From: Sphingomonadales bacterium
Lineage (GTDB): Bacteria; Pseudomonadota; Alphaproteobacteria; Sphingomonadales; Sphingomonadaceae
Assembly (NCBI GenBank): GCA_004173185.1
Contig: SEFZ01000022.1
Location: 1-64,000 of the forward strand
DNA: 64,000 nt
Direction of reading: 5' to 3'
Shown here: positions 18,720 through 28,241 of the stretch, piece after piece
Position numbering within the stretch: the first letter of the stretch is position 1
How the letters are laid out: each line of letters begins with the position of its first letter
The notes under the pieces: generated by a model
What the model was told of the DNA's origin: nothing
Seen by the model: the letters and a program-made list of their open reading frames with translations, nothing else
Database searches by the model: none
Program-made: the position numbers and the translations under genes

Positions 18720-20909
18720 TCAAACTATGTCAATTATGACGCGGTGCAGCGAGCCCCCACTTAAAGGAAAATTTCCTTCATAATTCCCGCTGATCGGGGC
18801 GCCGCGGTTTCCAGCTACGCGGAGCCCGGCGCCGACCGACCGCGTAGGCCACGAACGGTCGATTGTCATCCGGCCCGCGATCCTTTCGTTTACGATCATT
18901 GTGGCCTCGCGGGGGCCTTTCCCGTCGCCAAGCTTCACGACTAGCTGGCATGCGCCGGACGGAAGCTTCCCGCTCCGCAAATGGAATTTCTGACGGCGCG
19001 ACAGAACGAACACATAATGTAATTCGCCGTCCCTCAGATAGCATTCGAAGCCGCGCATCGCATTTCCGACAGCGAGGATGACGCCCTGCGCGCGAGGGGT
19101 GATGTCGATCTCGGCGGTTATGCGATGGGCCTGCTGGAAGTCGGGTATCGACAAACGGTCGAGGCGCGAGGTCGCCGGGTAAAAAATATATTTATCGCGG
19201 CGCTCGGGCAAATTTGGCGTGTTCGATCGCTTGTCGCTCAGTGGCAGTACGTTGCCGTTCCGCGCGAGAATTTCCCATGTGCCTTTCAGCGCAGCGAGCC
19301 GGGCATCCTCGCTCAAGGCAAGGTCTCGCGCCTCAGAAAAGTCAGCATCGCTATGATATAACTCCCAGCGGTCCCGGCTGAAATCTGTTCCCGCCTGGTG
19401 CCGGGTGACCGCTTTCCATCCGTCCTTCCAGACCGCGCGACTCCCGGTGGACTCGAATATCTGGTGGGGCTTACGACTGCGCGCCACGGGATCGCTGAAA
19501 AGATAGGCAAAGCTTGTGCCTTCGAAGCCTTCGTGATCGAGCTGGGCGATCTCGAAAAATGTCGGCGCGACATCGCTGACGTGATGAAATTGATTGCGAA
19601 TGCCGCCGGTGTTGAATCCCCCGCCAGGCAGGCTGACGATAAGCGGCGTACGAATGCCGCCCTCATGAGCGGTCGATTTATACCAGCGCATCGGCGAATT
19701 GCCGGCAGCGGCCCAACCCTGACTGTAAACCGGAAAGCTCTTGTCGCTTCCGAGAGTTTCCAGCGCGTCGGCTCGGTCTTCCGGAGTCTCGGCCCCCATA
19801 TACATGTGCTGCCTGAAATCTGCCGATCCCGACGCCCCTTCTGCCGTCGCTCCGTTGTCGGAGAGAATGACAACCATCGTATCATCGAAGACCTTGCTCT
19901 CGGTGAGGAAGGTGAGAAGACGTCCGATCTGGGCATCCGTATGCTCCAGAAATCCGGCATATACTTCCATCAGCCGCGCCGCGAACTGGCGTTCGGGAGC
20001 CGAGAGGTTATTCCAGTCGGGGACGTCCGGGTTTTCCGGGGGGAGCACGGTCGCCGCAGGGATCAGATTTAACGTCTTCTGATTTTGAAAACGCTGCTCG
20101 CGCAGCTTGTGCCATCCTTCGTCGTAGCGGCCCTTCGATCGTTCCACGAACTGGTCAGGAACCTGCAAAGGCCAGTGGCACGCCCCAAAGGCCAGGTAGC
20201 CGAAGAAGGGCCGGTCGGGCGCGCCCGTAATATGATCGCTCAGATAGGCAATCATCTTGTCGACGAGATTTTCCGACAAATGTTCGCCCGGGATCCGGGT
20301 TTCGCTGACGACCGAGGTGCCCTCGAAAAGCTCCGGATACCATTGGTCGGCCGTCGCCCCCTGAAAACCGAACCAGCGATCGAATCCTCTGCGCGTTGGC
20401 CAGTCGTCATAAGGCCCCGACGGCCCTTCATCCCGCAATCTCGTGAGATGCCATTTGCCGCTGCCGTAGCAGCCGAAGCCCTGCCTGCTCAAAAGTGCGG
20501 GCAGCATTTCGATGTCGGGATCGACGGTGCCCTGATAACCGGGTCGCCCGTCCGACCAGTCGGCGATCGTTCCTACGCCGATCGAATGCGGATTTCGTCC
20601 GGTCAAAAGCGCCGCGCGCGTCGGCGAACACATCGGTGAAGAATGAAAATTATTAAACACGACGCCGCGGCGGGCGACACTGTCGATGGCTGGCGTCGGT
20701 ATCTCGGAACCGTAGCAACCGAGTTCGGCAAACCCCACATCGTCAAGAACAATAACCAGCAGGTTCGGACGCTTCCCCGAATGCGGCGGCCCACCTTTCT
20801 TTCTTGATCGTCCGGGTTTGACGTCGGAAGCCGCATGGGTTGCTGGAACCGCCATGCCAGCGGCTGTCGCGACGGATGCGCCGAGTAGTGCGCGCCGTGA
20901 AATCGCCAT
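18720..20909 (-). CDS. Tat-exported type I sulfatase (arylsulfatase-like)
   Basis: This 729-residue enzyme starts with a twin-arginine signal (ISRRALLGASVATAAG). The sulfatase domain has the metal-binding start VIVLDDVGFAELGCYG and the formylglycine motif CSPTR at Cys94-Arg98, in the cysteine form that needs oxidation by formylglycine-generating enzyme. AALLTGRNPHSIGVG follows as expected. A C-terminal region of about 150 residues (EIDITPRAQGVILAVGNAMR onward) looks like the beta-sandwich seen in large arylsulfatases. It removes sulfate from an ester in the periplasm. The matching FGE gene lies at 31.4 kb in the same island. The spacer to the next gene upstream is 180 bases with no visible operator copy. 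Confidence 0.92.
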   Translation of the reverse strand: MAISRRALLGASVATAAGMAVPATHAASDVKPGRSRKKGGPPHSGKRPNLLVIVLDDVGFAELGCYGSEIPTPAIDSVARRGVVFNNFHSSPMCSPTRAALLTGRNPHSIGVGTIADWSDGRPGYQGTVDPDIEMLPALLSRQGFGCYGSGKWHLTRLRDEGPSGPYDDWPTRRGFDRWFGFQGATADQWYPELFEGTSVVSETRIPGEHLSENLVDKMIAYLSDHITGAPDRPFFGYLAFGACHWPLQVPDQFVERSKGRYDEGWHKLREQRFQNQKTLNLIPAATVLPPENPDVPDWNNLSAPERQFAARLMEVYAGFLEHTDAQIGRLLTFLTESKVFDDTMVVILSDNGATAEGASGSADFRQHMYMGAETPEDRADALETLGSDKSFPVYSQGWAAAGNSPMRWYKSTAHEGGIRTPLIVSLPGGGFNTGGIRNQFHHVSDVAPTFFEIAQLDHEGFEGTSFAYLFSDPVARSRKPHQIFESTGSRAVWKDGWKAVTRHQAGTDFSRDRWELYHSDADFSEARDLALSEDARLAALKGTWEILARNGNVLPLSDKRSNTPNLPERRDKYIFYPATSRLDRLSIPDFQQAHRITAEIDITPRAQGVILAVGNAMRGFECYLRDGELHYVFVLSRRQKFHLRSGKLPSGACQLVVKLGDGKGPREATMIVNERIAGRMTIDRSWPTRSVGAGLRVAGNRGAPISGNYEGNFPLSGGSLHRVIIDIV

Positions 20910-21089
20910 AAATTAACCCTCGTCCGATCTGTTTGAAACCATTGCCGCCTGAGCGTGATCGCCGCCGACCGGCAATTCGGCTCTTCTCAGGATATCGATC
21001 GATCCCCTGAGACAGCCTCGTTTGGCGGAGCCGCTCTAGATCCGAACAACGCGGCAAAGAAAGAAGGTCAGCGCTGCCGCTGCCGCCGA

Positions 21090-23054
21090 TCACATTCCTC
21101 CGACGTCGTGCATCGGCTCGTCGCCAGCCTGCTGCATCGCGGCCATCTTTATCTGAACGAGCATCGAGAGCTCGTCGTAAACGACCCATTCTTCCACGAT
21201 CTTGCCGTCGCGGATGTGGAAATGGCTGATGCCCATTACGGACAGCGGATGTCCGGTAGGAGCGCCGAGCGGGCCGTAACCCAGATGGTGGCCTTCCATG
21301 ATCCAGCGCACCGCATATTTGGTACCGCCCTCCTCGCTTTCGACCGCGCAGATATGCTGCGCCACGAACGCAGAATCAGGCATCAGTGCGACGAGACGCA
21401 TAGTCTGCTGAAGAACAGCGGCCGGCCCATAAAGCTCCCGCATGAGAGGTCCGTGCCACTGACAGCTCGGCGCGTAGATCTTCTCGATGCGGCCGAACAT
21501 GCGGCGATTGTAGATATGATGGAGATCGCGCAAAAGCTGCGCTTCGCCGTCATTATGCGCGATCGACACATCGGCTTCGGTCTCGGGGGGATTTTGGCCG
21601 AGCATACGGCGATTTTCGAGAACGTCCATGAGCGGCTCGCCGGCATCGACCTTTTTCCGCGCGAGCTGTGCGGCGAACCTGTGGGGGTCGAGGCCGAGCT
21701 GAATGAGCGGCCCCATGTTGTCCCGCACGATCCATTCCTTGTAGATCTTGTTCTCTAGGATCATGCAATCGGCGACGGTCCGCGTGATGAAATTGCGGCC
21801 CGTTGGCTTACCGTACATGCCAAACTGTGTGTGACGACCGATGCCGTGCGTCATGTGGCTGGTATAAAATCCGTCGACATCGTTTCCGCGCCACAGGACC
21901 TGTTGCGCCATTCCGCGCCTCTCGGGAAATTCAACGAGGCGCTGAAGCGTGTCCCTGATATGCGTTTCACGGTCATACATCGTACCGAGAGTGGTGTAGG
22001 CCACGCAGTTCCAAGTGTAATGCGTGTAGATCAGACCGACGTCACGCTCGTCCCAAATCTTATGCGTACAGCGAACGATATAATCGACGATATCGGTGTA
22101 ACAGTCGTCGAAACCGCGCAGGCTCTGGACACGCTCGCGACCCTCGGAGACGAGCTCGGGGAAATCGCGGCGCTCGACCTGCAGGACAGCTCCGCCGGCC
22201 TTCTCGGATTGCGGTGATCGCCCGCCATCTTTCGGCCCGCTCTTGGAATCGCTCATACTTCCTCCCTTACTCTTGTTTCGTGTGTCGTCATTCTGCGTCT
22301 GTTCGATCGGCGCGTCTACGCGCTCCAGCCAGGTGTCCACCTCGGCCGCGACGCGATCGGGCTGTTCGAGGAGTACGAAATGACCGGCCTCCGAGACCAG
22401 AGAAACTGCTGCATTCGGTAATGCCGCGGCCATGAATTTCTGGACATCGGGCGGATTGAGCGCATCCTCGGTCCCGGCCAGCACGAGCGAGGGCATCGTC
22501 ATTTTGGCCAGCGCAGAACCATAATCGGGTCGCGACAATGCGAGTTCGGTTTGTCGTGCGAAGACGTCGACGCCCTGATCGCCCGCCATGGCCAGAACCA
22601 ATTCGCAAAGCTGGGCATCGCCCCGGCGATCGGGCGCCACATAGTTGGGCCAGAGAGCCGATCGCGCATGGTGTGCCATACCGACGAGACGCGCGGTGTC
22701 CACCGATGCGCGGCGCGACTGGTGAAGCTGCTGCGGAACCGGATGCGGAGTAGCTCCGATCAGGGCAAGACCGGAAACGCGATCGGCCGCCTTCTGCGCG
22801 ACACCCAATGCGATGATCCCGCCGAGTGAAAAGCCGAGCAGAGCAAAATCGGGCGGCGCGTTGGCGAGGAACGCCGATATTGCGTCCTCGATATTATCAT
22901 GCTCGTTCAACGCGACAGTCAAAATTTCGCGATCAGCGAGATGATATCGCAGCGAGATGAAAAGCCGGTCATCGCATAAGGTGCCCGGAAGCAAGACCAA
23001 AGGCGTCTTCTGCCGAACATTCCCGCGCGGACCCATATTCCCTCGACCACTCAT
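21090..23054 (-). CDS. Alpha/beta-hydrolase fused in frame to a double NTF2-like (SnoaL-type) protein
   Basis: A single 654-codon frame joins two protein types. Residues 1-266 are an alpha/beta-hydrolase with nucleophile elbow GFSLGG, acid in AGTEDALNPPD and His in SEAGHFVLLEQP. From about residue 300 onward come two NTF2-like halves (CYTDIVDYIVRCTHKIWDER and LLRDLHHIYNRRMFGRIEKI) closely matching the stand-alone gene at 35.4 kb. Met267 (ATG at 22256) has its own strong site GGGAGGAAGT, so the second part may also be made alone (388 residues); no stop separates the two. Functions are unknown: an ester or lactone hydrolase plus a cyclase/dehydratase-like fold would fit. Operator O1 lies upstream. 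Confidence 0.8.
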   Translation of the reverse strand: MSGRGNMGPRGNVRQKTPLVLLPGTLCDDRLFISLRYHLADREILTVALNEHDNIEDAISAFLANAPPDFALLGFSLGGIIALGVAQKAADRVSGLALIGATPHPVPQQLHQSRRASVDTARLVGMAHHARSALWPNYVAPDRRGDAQLCELVLAMAGDQGVDVFARQTELALSRPDYGSALAKMTMPSLVLAGTEDALNPPDVQKFMAAALPNAAVSLVSEAGHFVLLEQPDRVAAEVDTWLERVDAPIEQTQNDDTRNKSKGGSMSDSKSGPKDGGRSPQSEKAGGAVLQVERRDFPELVSEGRERVQSLRGFDDCYTDIVDYIVRCTHKIWDERDVGLIYTHYTWNCVAYTTLGTMYDRETHIRDTLQRLVEFPERRGMAQQVLWRGNDVDGFYTSHMTHGIGRHTQFGMYGKPTGRNFITRTVADCMILENKIYKEWIVRDNMGPLIQLGLDPHRFAAQLARKKVDAGEPLMDVLENRRMLGQNPPETEADVSIAHNDGEAQLLRDLHHIYNRRMFGRIEKIYAPSCQWHGPLMRELYGPAAVLQQTMRLVALMPDSAFVAQHICAVESEEGGTKYAVRWIMEGHHLGYGPLGAPTGHPLSVMGISHFHIRDGKIVEEWVVYDELSMLVQIKMAAMQQAGDEPMHDVGGM

Positions 23055-23113
23055 CGTGGTCCGCCAATCGTCGGAGTAGCGTCTTGCGTTACCATAGACA
23101 TTCTTCTATTGGG

Positions 23114-23131
23114 TTTGCATTCGAATGCAAA
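23114..23131. promoter_or_regulatory. Operator O1 (LacI-type palindrome)
   Basis: TTTGCATTCGAATGCAAA is a perfect 18-bp palindrome between the hydrolase/NTF2 gene and the bicupin gene. It is one of six copies in this island and probably binds the LacI-family protein encoded at 25.7 kb. Confidence 0.8.
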
Positions 23132-23154
23132 GACATTTTTATGGAGATGCCGAA

Positions 23155-24174
23155 GTGACAAATTGGACGCTCGAAGCGATGAAGGATCGACTGGTGCGCT
23201 ATGCGGATCTTGTCCCATGCCGAACCGCCTTCATCGATACACGGACGCCCGGCTCCACCGAGAAGGAAAATTTCACGATCATCGGACCCGGCGTGTCGGA
23301 GAGCTCCGAACAGTATGTGCACATCGCTGAGAAACACGGCTTCAACATCGGCGGCGCCAGGCAGCCTTTCGGCTGTGTCAACTCGCAACATAGCCACGAG
23401 ACGGCCGAGGTGTTCGTCATCCATTCCGGCCACTGGCAGCTCCTGTTCGGCCCGAATTGCGAAGATGGCACACTGGACATCGGCCCCGGCGATGTGGTTT
23501 CGGTTCCGACCCGCATGTTTCGTGGCTTCAAGAAAATCGACGAGGGCAAGGGGTTCATCTTCACGGTCCTCGGAGAGGATGATCCGGGCAGGGTGACTTG
23601 GGCGCCGGCCGTACTCGAAGTGGCGGCCGACTTCGGACTGAAGCTCGCGAAAGGCGGCACGCTCATCGACACCTCTTCTGGCGATTATGTACTTAGGGAG
23701 ATCGAACTCGAGACAGTGCTCGATGAGCAGTCGGTCTCCGAACTGAAGACTCCTCCCCTGGATAAAATTCGTGAGGGCTGGGTTGCGGCGGGATACGCCC
23801 ATGACAACCCGAACTCTCCGCTCGCCGCGGATGGCGTGCAGGAGGCGGCGATCATCGTTCCGCAGAAGACCGATGATGGCTTCGCTCCAGGTCCGATTGC
23901 CGGATGGTGGTCTCACGGCTTCAATCTGCGCCTGCTGACGCTCGAGACGGGAAGTTATATTCCCTTGCATCAACGCGCTGAGGAAGAGGTGCTCTTCGTG
24001 CAGGAAGGCGTCGTCGAGGTGAGCTGGCCCGACGGGTCGCTCCTTGTTGGACCGGGCGATACGTTTAGCGTTCCGGTCGGCCTGATGCGCAGTTTTCGAA
24101 ATACCGCTTCGGTGCCGGCACGCATATTCGTAGTCCGCGGTTCGGAGAACCCGGCCCGGCCGATATTCGCCTAG
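23155..24174 (+). CDS. Bicupin protein (two cupin domains)
   Basis: This is a 339-residue protein with two cupin barrels. The first is around QHSHETAEVFVIHSGHWQLL with GPGDVVSVP; the second around GSYIPLHQRAEEEVLFVQEG with GPGDTFSVP. The first barrel keeps a His-x-His metal motif, while in the second only one of the usual His is evident. I chose GTG 23155, which has GGAGA seven bases upstream; the earlier ATG 23125 would put the start codon inside operator O1. Domain order resembles gentisate dioxygenase-like bicupins, but the activity cannot be assigned. It belongs to the O1 divergent pair. Confidence 0.8.
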   Translation: MTNWTLEAMKDRLVRYADLVPCRTAFIDTRTPGSTEKENFTIIGPGVSESSEQYVHIAEKHGFNIGGARQPFGCVNSQHSHETAEVFVIHSGHWQLLFGPNCEDGTLDIGPGDVVSVPTRMFRGFKKIDEGKGFIFTVLGEDDPGRVTWAPAVLEVAADFGLKLAKGGTLIDTSSGDYVLREIELETVLDEQSVSELKTPPLDKIREGWVAAGYAHDNPNSPLAADGVQEAAIIVPQKTDDGFAPGPIAGWWSHGFNLRLLTLETGSYIPLHQRAEEEVLFVQEGVVEVSWPDGSLLVGPGDTFSVPVGLMRSFRNTASVPARIFVVRGSENPARPIFA

Positions 24175-24230
24175 AGTGGGCGTCTTGGCTCGGCCGAGCG
24201 CGCCGGCTCATCAAAAATAAGTAAATGGGA

Positions 24231-24257
24231 GCCGGCCGCCGCTTGGCGGCCGGCTTT
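24231..24257 (+). terminator. GC-rich hairpin between convergent genes
   Basis: GCCGGCCGCC (24231-24240), a GCTT loop and GGCGGCCGGC (24245-24254) form a perfect 10-bp stem with a short TTT tail, placed between the convergent bicupin and hisD-like genes. The weak T tract makes it a modest intrinsic terminator. Confidence 0.55.
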
Positions 24258-24266
24258 CCCCGACCC

Positions 24267-25574
24267 TCAGTTGGGGCCGACCATTTCGAGGCGATTGAGC
24301 CTTATGGCGGCAGCCTTCTCATGGCCTTCGAGCCCCTCGGCGTGGCTCTGGCGAACGGCTGGCGGAGCCACCTGCCGAATAGCCTGCGGCTCGAGCCACT
24401 GATATGTCGCGATCTTGACGTAGGAGCCGACCCAAAGCCCGCCCGTGTAGCGTCCGGCTCCCATGGTGGGGAGCGTGTGGTTCGTGCCGACATTCTTGTC
24501 GGAATAGACGACGCTGGCATTTTCGCCGATGAACAAAGAACCGTAATTGCGCAGGCGAGCGGCGAAGGCATGCGAGTCCGCCGTGTGGACCTGAAGATGT
24601 TCGGCCGCGACATGGTCCGAATATGCAATCATCGCTTCTTCGTCGCTGCAGATGACGATCTCGCCATAGTCACGCCAGCTTTCGCGTGCGACCTTGGCTG
24701 TGGCGAGTGTCTCGAGTTGCCGGTCGACCTCCCGCATGGTCGCCTCCGCCAGCGCACGATCGGTCGTTATTAGGCCGACCCTGGTTCGCACATCGTGCTC
24801 GGCCTGACCCAGCAGATCGGTTGCGATGAGTTCGGGGTCGCCGGTGGCGTCGGCCACGACGAAGATCTCCGACGGACCGGCGAGCTGATCGATTCCGACC
24901 GGCCCGAATACCTGCCGCTTGGCTTCGTTCACAAACGCATTGCCCGGCCCCATGATCTTGTGGACCTGGGGAACGCTTTCGGTGCCGTAAGCCATCGCGG
25001 CCACCGCCTGCGCGCCGCCGATAAGGAAGATGCGATCCGCCCCGGACAGATGGCAACCGGCAACCATTGCCTTGTCCGCATTGGGAGGAAGACAAGCCAC
25101 GACCTCGTCGCATCCCGCGACTTTGCCAGGCACAATCGTCATGATCGGAGCCGAGAGCAAGGGGAAACGCCCGCCGGGGACATAGGCCCCGACTTTCGCG
25201 ATCGGGATGACGCGGTGTCCTAGATGCAATCCCGGCAGCGGCTCGATGTCGAGTGGGAGGATGGTGGAAAGCTGCGCTTCCGCGAACCGGCGAACATTAT
25301 CGATAGCGAATTCGGTGTCCGCGCGGGTTTGGCGGTCGAGGCGATCGACGGCCGAAAGCCGCTCGGCTTGCGTAACCTCGAACCGATCGAGCGCAATACT
25401 GTCGAATTTTGCGGAATATTGACGCACCGCGGCGTCCCCATGAAGCTGGACGTCCTTCAGAATGGAAGCGACCAGGCTCGTTACATCGGTCGCGTCCAAA
25501 CTCTGGCTTCGTGCCGGGATTTTCACATATTCGGCCTTACCCTCAAATCCCTGTAGTTCCGGTAGCTCTGGCAT
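24267..25574 (-). CDS. HisD-family dehydrogenase 1 (HpsN-like)
   Basis: This 435-residue NAD-dependent, Zn-type dehydrogenase has the histidinol dehydrogenase fold: IAKVGAYVPGGRFPLLSAPI, MGPGNAFVNEAKRQVFGPVG, LAGPSEIFVVAD, and LGQAEHD with the Gln and His metal ligands. The motif [20 protein letters not shown] differs from true HisD (GPNHVLPT) and is typical of HpsN-type sulfopropanediol dehydrogenases and relatives that oxidise a primary alcohol twice to an acid. No other his genes are nearby, so histidine synthesis is unlikely. It starts from ATG 25574 with a GGAGA leader and faces lacI across operator O2. Confidence 0.85.
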   Translation of the reverse strand: MPELPELQGFEGKAEYVKIPARSQSLDATDVTSLVASILKDVQLHGDAAVRQYSAKFDSIALDRFEVTQAERLSAVDRLDRQTRADTEFAIDNVRRFAEAQLSTILPLDIEPLPGLHLGHRVIPIAKVGAYVPGGRFPLLSAPIMTIVPGKVAGCDEVVACLPPNADKAMVAGCHLSGADRIFLIGGAQAVAAMAYGTESVPQVHKIMGPGNAFVNEAKRQVFGPVGIDQLAGPSEIFVVADATGDPELIATDLLGQAEHDVRTRVGLITTDRALAEATMREVDRQLETLATAKVARESWRDYGEIVICSDEEAMIAYSDHVAAEHLQVHTADSHAFAARLRNYGSLFIGENASVVYSDKNVGTNHTLPTMGAGRYTGGLWVGSYVKIATYQWLEPQAIRQVAPPAVRQSHAEGLEGHEKAAAIRLNRLEMVGPN

Positions 25575-25628
25575 ATCGTTTCTCCGTCGAAGCGCCCATC
25601 GTCAAAAATTGCGCTGTGCGGCCGGTAA

Positions 25629-25642
25629 TGCATTCGAATGCA
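25629..25642. promoter_or_regulatory. Operator O2 (LacI-type palindrome)
   Basis: TGCATTCGAATGCA, a perfect 14-bp palindrome, lies in the divergent spacer between hisD-like 1 and the LacI-family gene. It would serve both and allow autoregulation. Confidence 0.75.
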
Positions 25643-25740
25643 CATGTCGATATTTCTGTGGTAAGTCCCGGCAATCTGGGCGAGGCTCGCGCTTTGCCAC
25701 GGATTGCGTTATTGCCGCACCGCGGGAAGGGGAGACGGGT

Positions 25741-26763
25741 TTGAACAAGCAGATTTCAGCCAATCGCAGGGCAACTTCCTATGACGTCGCACGCGCGGCC
25801 GGCGTGTCCCAGTCGGCCGTCTCGCGTTGCTTCGCGCCAGGCGGAAGCATTGCCCCCGCGACACGCGAACGCGTTCTCAAGGCCGCGGCGGAACTCGGGT
25901 ACCGGCCTAACGCGCTCGCGCAGGGGCTGATCTCTGGTCGTACAAAATTGATTGCCGTACTGATCGCCTCGCACACCAACCGCTTCTACCCAGAAGTTCT
26001 CGATGAACTGACCCACCGGCTGACCGAGCGCGACATGCGCGTGCTTTTGTTTGCGTTACGAAGCGAGAGCGAAGTCGACGCGATTCTCGACCAGGTGTGG
26101 CGCCACAGCGTCGACGGCGTCATTTCGGCAGCACGTCTGTCGGATGCCCAACTGCAGATGTTCGAGCAGCATCGGATCCCTGTCGTTCTGTATAACCGGT
26201 CGGCGAACGCCGTTTCTTCGGCGAGCGTGTGCTGCGATTCCGCCGCGGGCGAACGGGATCTGGTGACACGTCTGCTCTCTGCGGGACATCAACGATTCGG
26301 TATAATTGCCGGACCGGAGGATTCATTCGTCGGTGAAGAACGCCGCCGTGCGGCTATCGACCGGTTGGCCGACGCCGGAATCAACGATGTCCCCGTGATC
26401 AGGGGCGACTTCGGTTATGAAAGCGGCGGTGACGGCGCGCGAGAGCTGCTCGGTACCGATCCGGCAATTGAGGCATTAATCTGCGTCAGCGACCAAATGG
26501 CAATCGGTGCGATCGACGTTGCACGTCAGCAATTCAATCGAAGCATTCCCGAAGATTTGTCGATCGTCGGGTTTGATGGTTCAGACCCCGCAACTTGGCT
26601 GAGCTATCAGGTCACGTCGATCCGCCAGCCAGTCCGTCGCATGACGGAGGCTACGGTCGCAATGCTCTCGGACCTGATCGAAGATCCCGAGGCGGCGGGT
26701 GAAAAGCGTCTGTTCGCAGGCCAGCTCATCGAGGGCCGTTCGGCACGACTTGGGACACCGTAA
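25741..26763 (+). CDS. LacI-family transcriptional regulator
   Basis: The product is 340 residues from TTG 25741, the usual LacI length, with GGGGAG six bases upstream; the open frame extends further 5' without protein-like content. The N-terminal helix-turn-helix and hinge are clear: TSYDVARAAGVSQSAVSRCF and TRERVLKAAAELGYRPNALA. The rest is a periplasmic-binding-protein-like sensor (LIAVLIASHTNRFYPEVLDE; ICVSDQMAIGAIDVARQQ; DLSIVGFDGSDPATWLSYQV). LacI proteins usually repress until a small ligand binds. The TTGCATTCGAATGCAA palindromes throughout the island have the shape of LacI-family operators with a central CG. Confidence 0.92.
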   Translation: MNKQISANRRATSYDVARAAGVSQSAVSRCFAPGGSIAPATRERVLKAAAELGYRPNALAQGLISGRTKLIAVLIASHTNRFYPEVLDELTHRLTERDMRVLLFALRSESEVDAILDQVWRHSVDGVISAARLSDAQLQMFEQHRIPVVLYNRSANAVSSASVCCDSAAGERDLVTRLLSAGHQRFGIIAGPEDSFVGEERRRAAIDRLADAGINDVPVIRGDFGYESGGDGARELLGTDPAIEALICVSDQMAIGAIDVARQQFNRSIPEDLSIVGFDGSDPATWLSYQVTSIRQPVRRMTEATVAMLSDLIEDPEAAGEKRLFAGQLIEGRSARLGTP

Positions 26764-26788
26764 TCGACACTACGAACTGACCGCTGAC

Positions 26789-26806
26789 ATTGCATTCGAA
26801 TGCAAT
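26789..26806. promoter_or_regulatory. Operator O3 (LacI-type palindrome)
   Basis: ATTGCATTCGAATGCAAT is a perfect 18-bp palindrome upstream of the MFS carrier gene and just after the lacI stop. It is about 195 bases before the chosen MFS start, leaving a long leader in which I see no gene. Confidence 0.8.
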
Positions 26807-27002
26807 ATTTGCTGGACTTCCGTTTTTGGCAGTGCGACATCGGTTCTGCAGCCCGGGCTGCGAGGACAGATAGAAGGCGGCGAGATATGGTGCACCCGAG
26901 CGATCGCGATATTTTTGGTTCGGCCCAATTGAGTGCGCTTTCCTGCGTCCTACGTCACCCCGCGATACCACAGTGGTCGTTCGCACGCGCAAAGGCCGCG
27001 TC

Positions 27003-28241
27003 ATGACCGTTCAGGAGGCCCCTACCCCGCTCCCTCGTGCTATTCTGGCCTTCGCTTTCCTGATGGTCGCGGAATTCTTCTATAGCTGGGCGTGGAACTC
27101 GGTCGATGTGCTGCGTCCGTACATGCGCGAAACGCTGGGTCTCAGCTTGACCGAAGTCGGCTCAGGCTATTCGGCGCAAGGAGCAGGCGCGTTGCTCGGA
27201 GCGATCCTGATCGGGCAGCTTGCCGACCGTTTTGGCCGCAGAGCGATGCTGATGGTGGTTATGATAGGCTACGGCCTGCTGCTCATTGCGGGTGCCGCAG
27301 TCACGACTTACGCCGAATATCTGACGCAGCGCTTCGTACTGGGACTTTTCCTCGGCGGCATCTTTCCCATCGTGGTGGGCATCTATGTCGGGCTCTTCTC
27401 ACGCAACGTCGCGGGCCGCCTCGCAAGCCTTATAAATGCGATTTTTAGCGCCGCGATCATGGCGCTCGGGATGGCGAGCGGTCAATTTGCCGATCTTGGC
27501 TGGCAGGCGCTGCTCTGGATGGGAGGCATTCCTCCGATCCTCCTGGCAGGACTGGCGTTCGTTATCATCCCACGCTCCGTCGATACAAAAGCCCGCGGTG
27601 CGCCGCGCCGCTCGCTCCCCGTGATGGAACTGTTCGCGCCCGAGCTTCGCAAGCGAACGTTGATGCTCGCGACACTGACCGGGCTCAATTTCTTCGCCTA
27701 TCAAGCCTATAGCGGCTGGCTCACGACCTATTTGCGCGATGTCCGGCACCTCACCCCCGAACCGATCGGCATGCTTGTCGCCTGGACCTTTGCTGCCAAC
27801 ATCGTGGGAGGGTTTTTCTGGGGCTGGGTCGCCGACCGCTGGGGTCGCCGGGTCAATGCACTCGGCTTCCTTTTCGCTTCGCTTGCGATCGCGCTCTATC
27901 TCGTCGTCCCAGGTAACGTGGCGCTTCTTGCCGTCATCGGGGCCGTCTACGGGTTTATGCTCTCATCCAGCGTTATATGGGGACCGTGGCTGACCGAGCT
28001 GTACCCGCCGCATCTCAAGTCCACGGCCGCCTCGATCTTCAATTGGGGACGGATCGTCAGTTTCTTCGCGCCCCTTGTCACGGGATCGTTGGCAAGCGGG
28101 TACGGTCTCGCAGCGACCATGGGTCTCGCGAGCGCCGTTTTTGCTATCGCCGGAGTGCTATGGCTGATGTTGCCGGAGACGCACCCCGCCCCGCTCTTGC
28201 GTCCATGGCGCCAGCATGGTGCTGCGCCGCAAGACAGTTAG
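27003..28241 (+). CDS. MFS transporter of the LacI island
   Basis: This is a 412-residue, 12-helix facilitator. Loop 2-3 motif QLADRFGRRAML and the second-half equivalent WVADRWGRRVNA are present, as is RFVLGLFLGGIFPIVVGIYV. The pattern resembles aromatic-acid or organic-anion:H+ symporters (AAHS/ACS type). It probably imports the pathway substrate or intermediate across the inner membrane. ATG 27003 has AAAGG at suitable distance; a 10-residue longer start at 26973 is possible. Its stop overlaps that of the convergent aldolase gene (TTAG at 28238-28241). Confidence 0.85.
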   Translation: MTVQEAPTPLPRAILAFAFLMVAEFFYSWAWNSVDVLRPYMRETLGLSLTEVGSGYSAQGAGALLGAILIGQLADRFGRRAMLMVVMIGYGLLLIAGAAVTTYAEYLTQRFVLGLFLGGIFPIVVGIYVGLFSRNVAGRLASLINAIFSAAIMALGMASGQFADLGWQALLWMGGIPPILLAGLAFVIIPRSVDTKARGAPRRSLPVMELFAPELRKRTLMLATLTGLNFFAYQAYSGWLTTYLRDVRHLTPEPIGMLVAWTFAANIVGGFFWGWVADRWGRRVNALGFLFASLAIALYLVVPGNVALLAVIGAVYGFMLSSSVIWGPWLTELYPPHLKSTAASIFNWGRIVSFFAPLVTGSLASGYGLAATMGLASAVFAIAGVLWLMLPETHPAPLLRPWRQHGAAPQDS

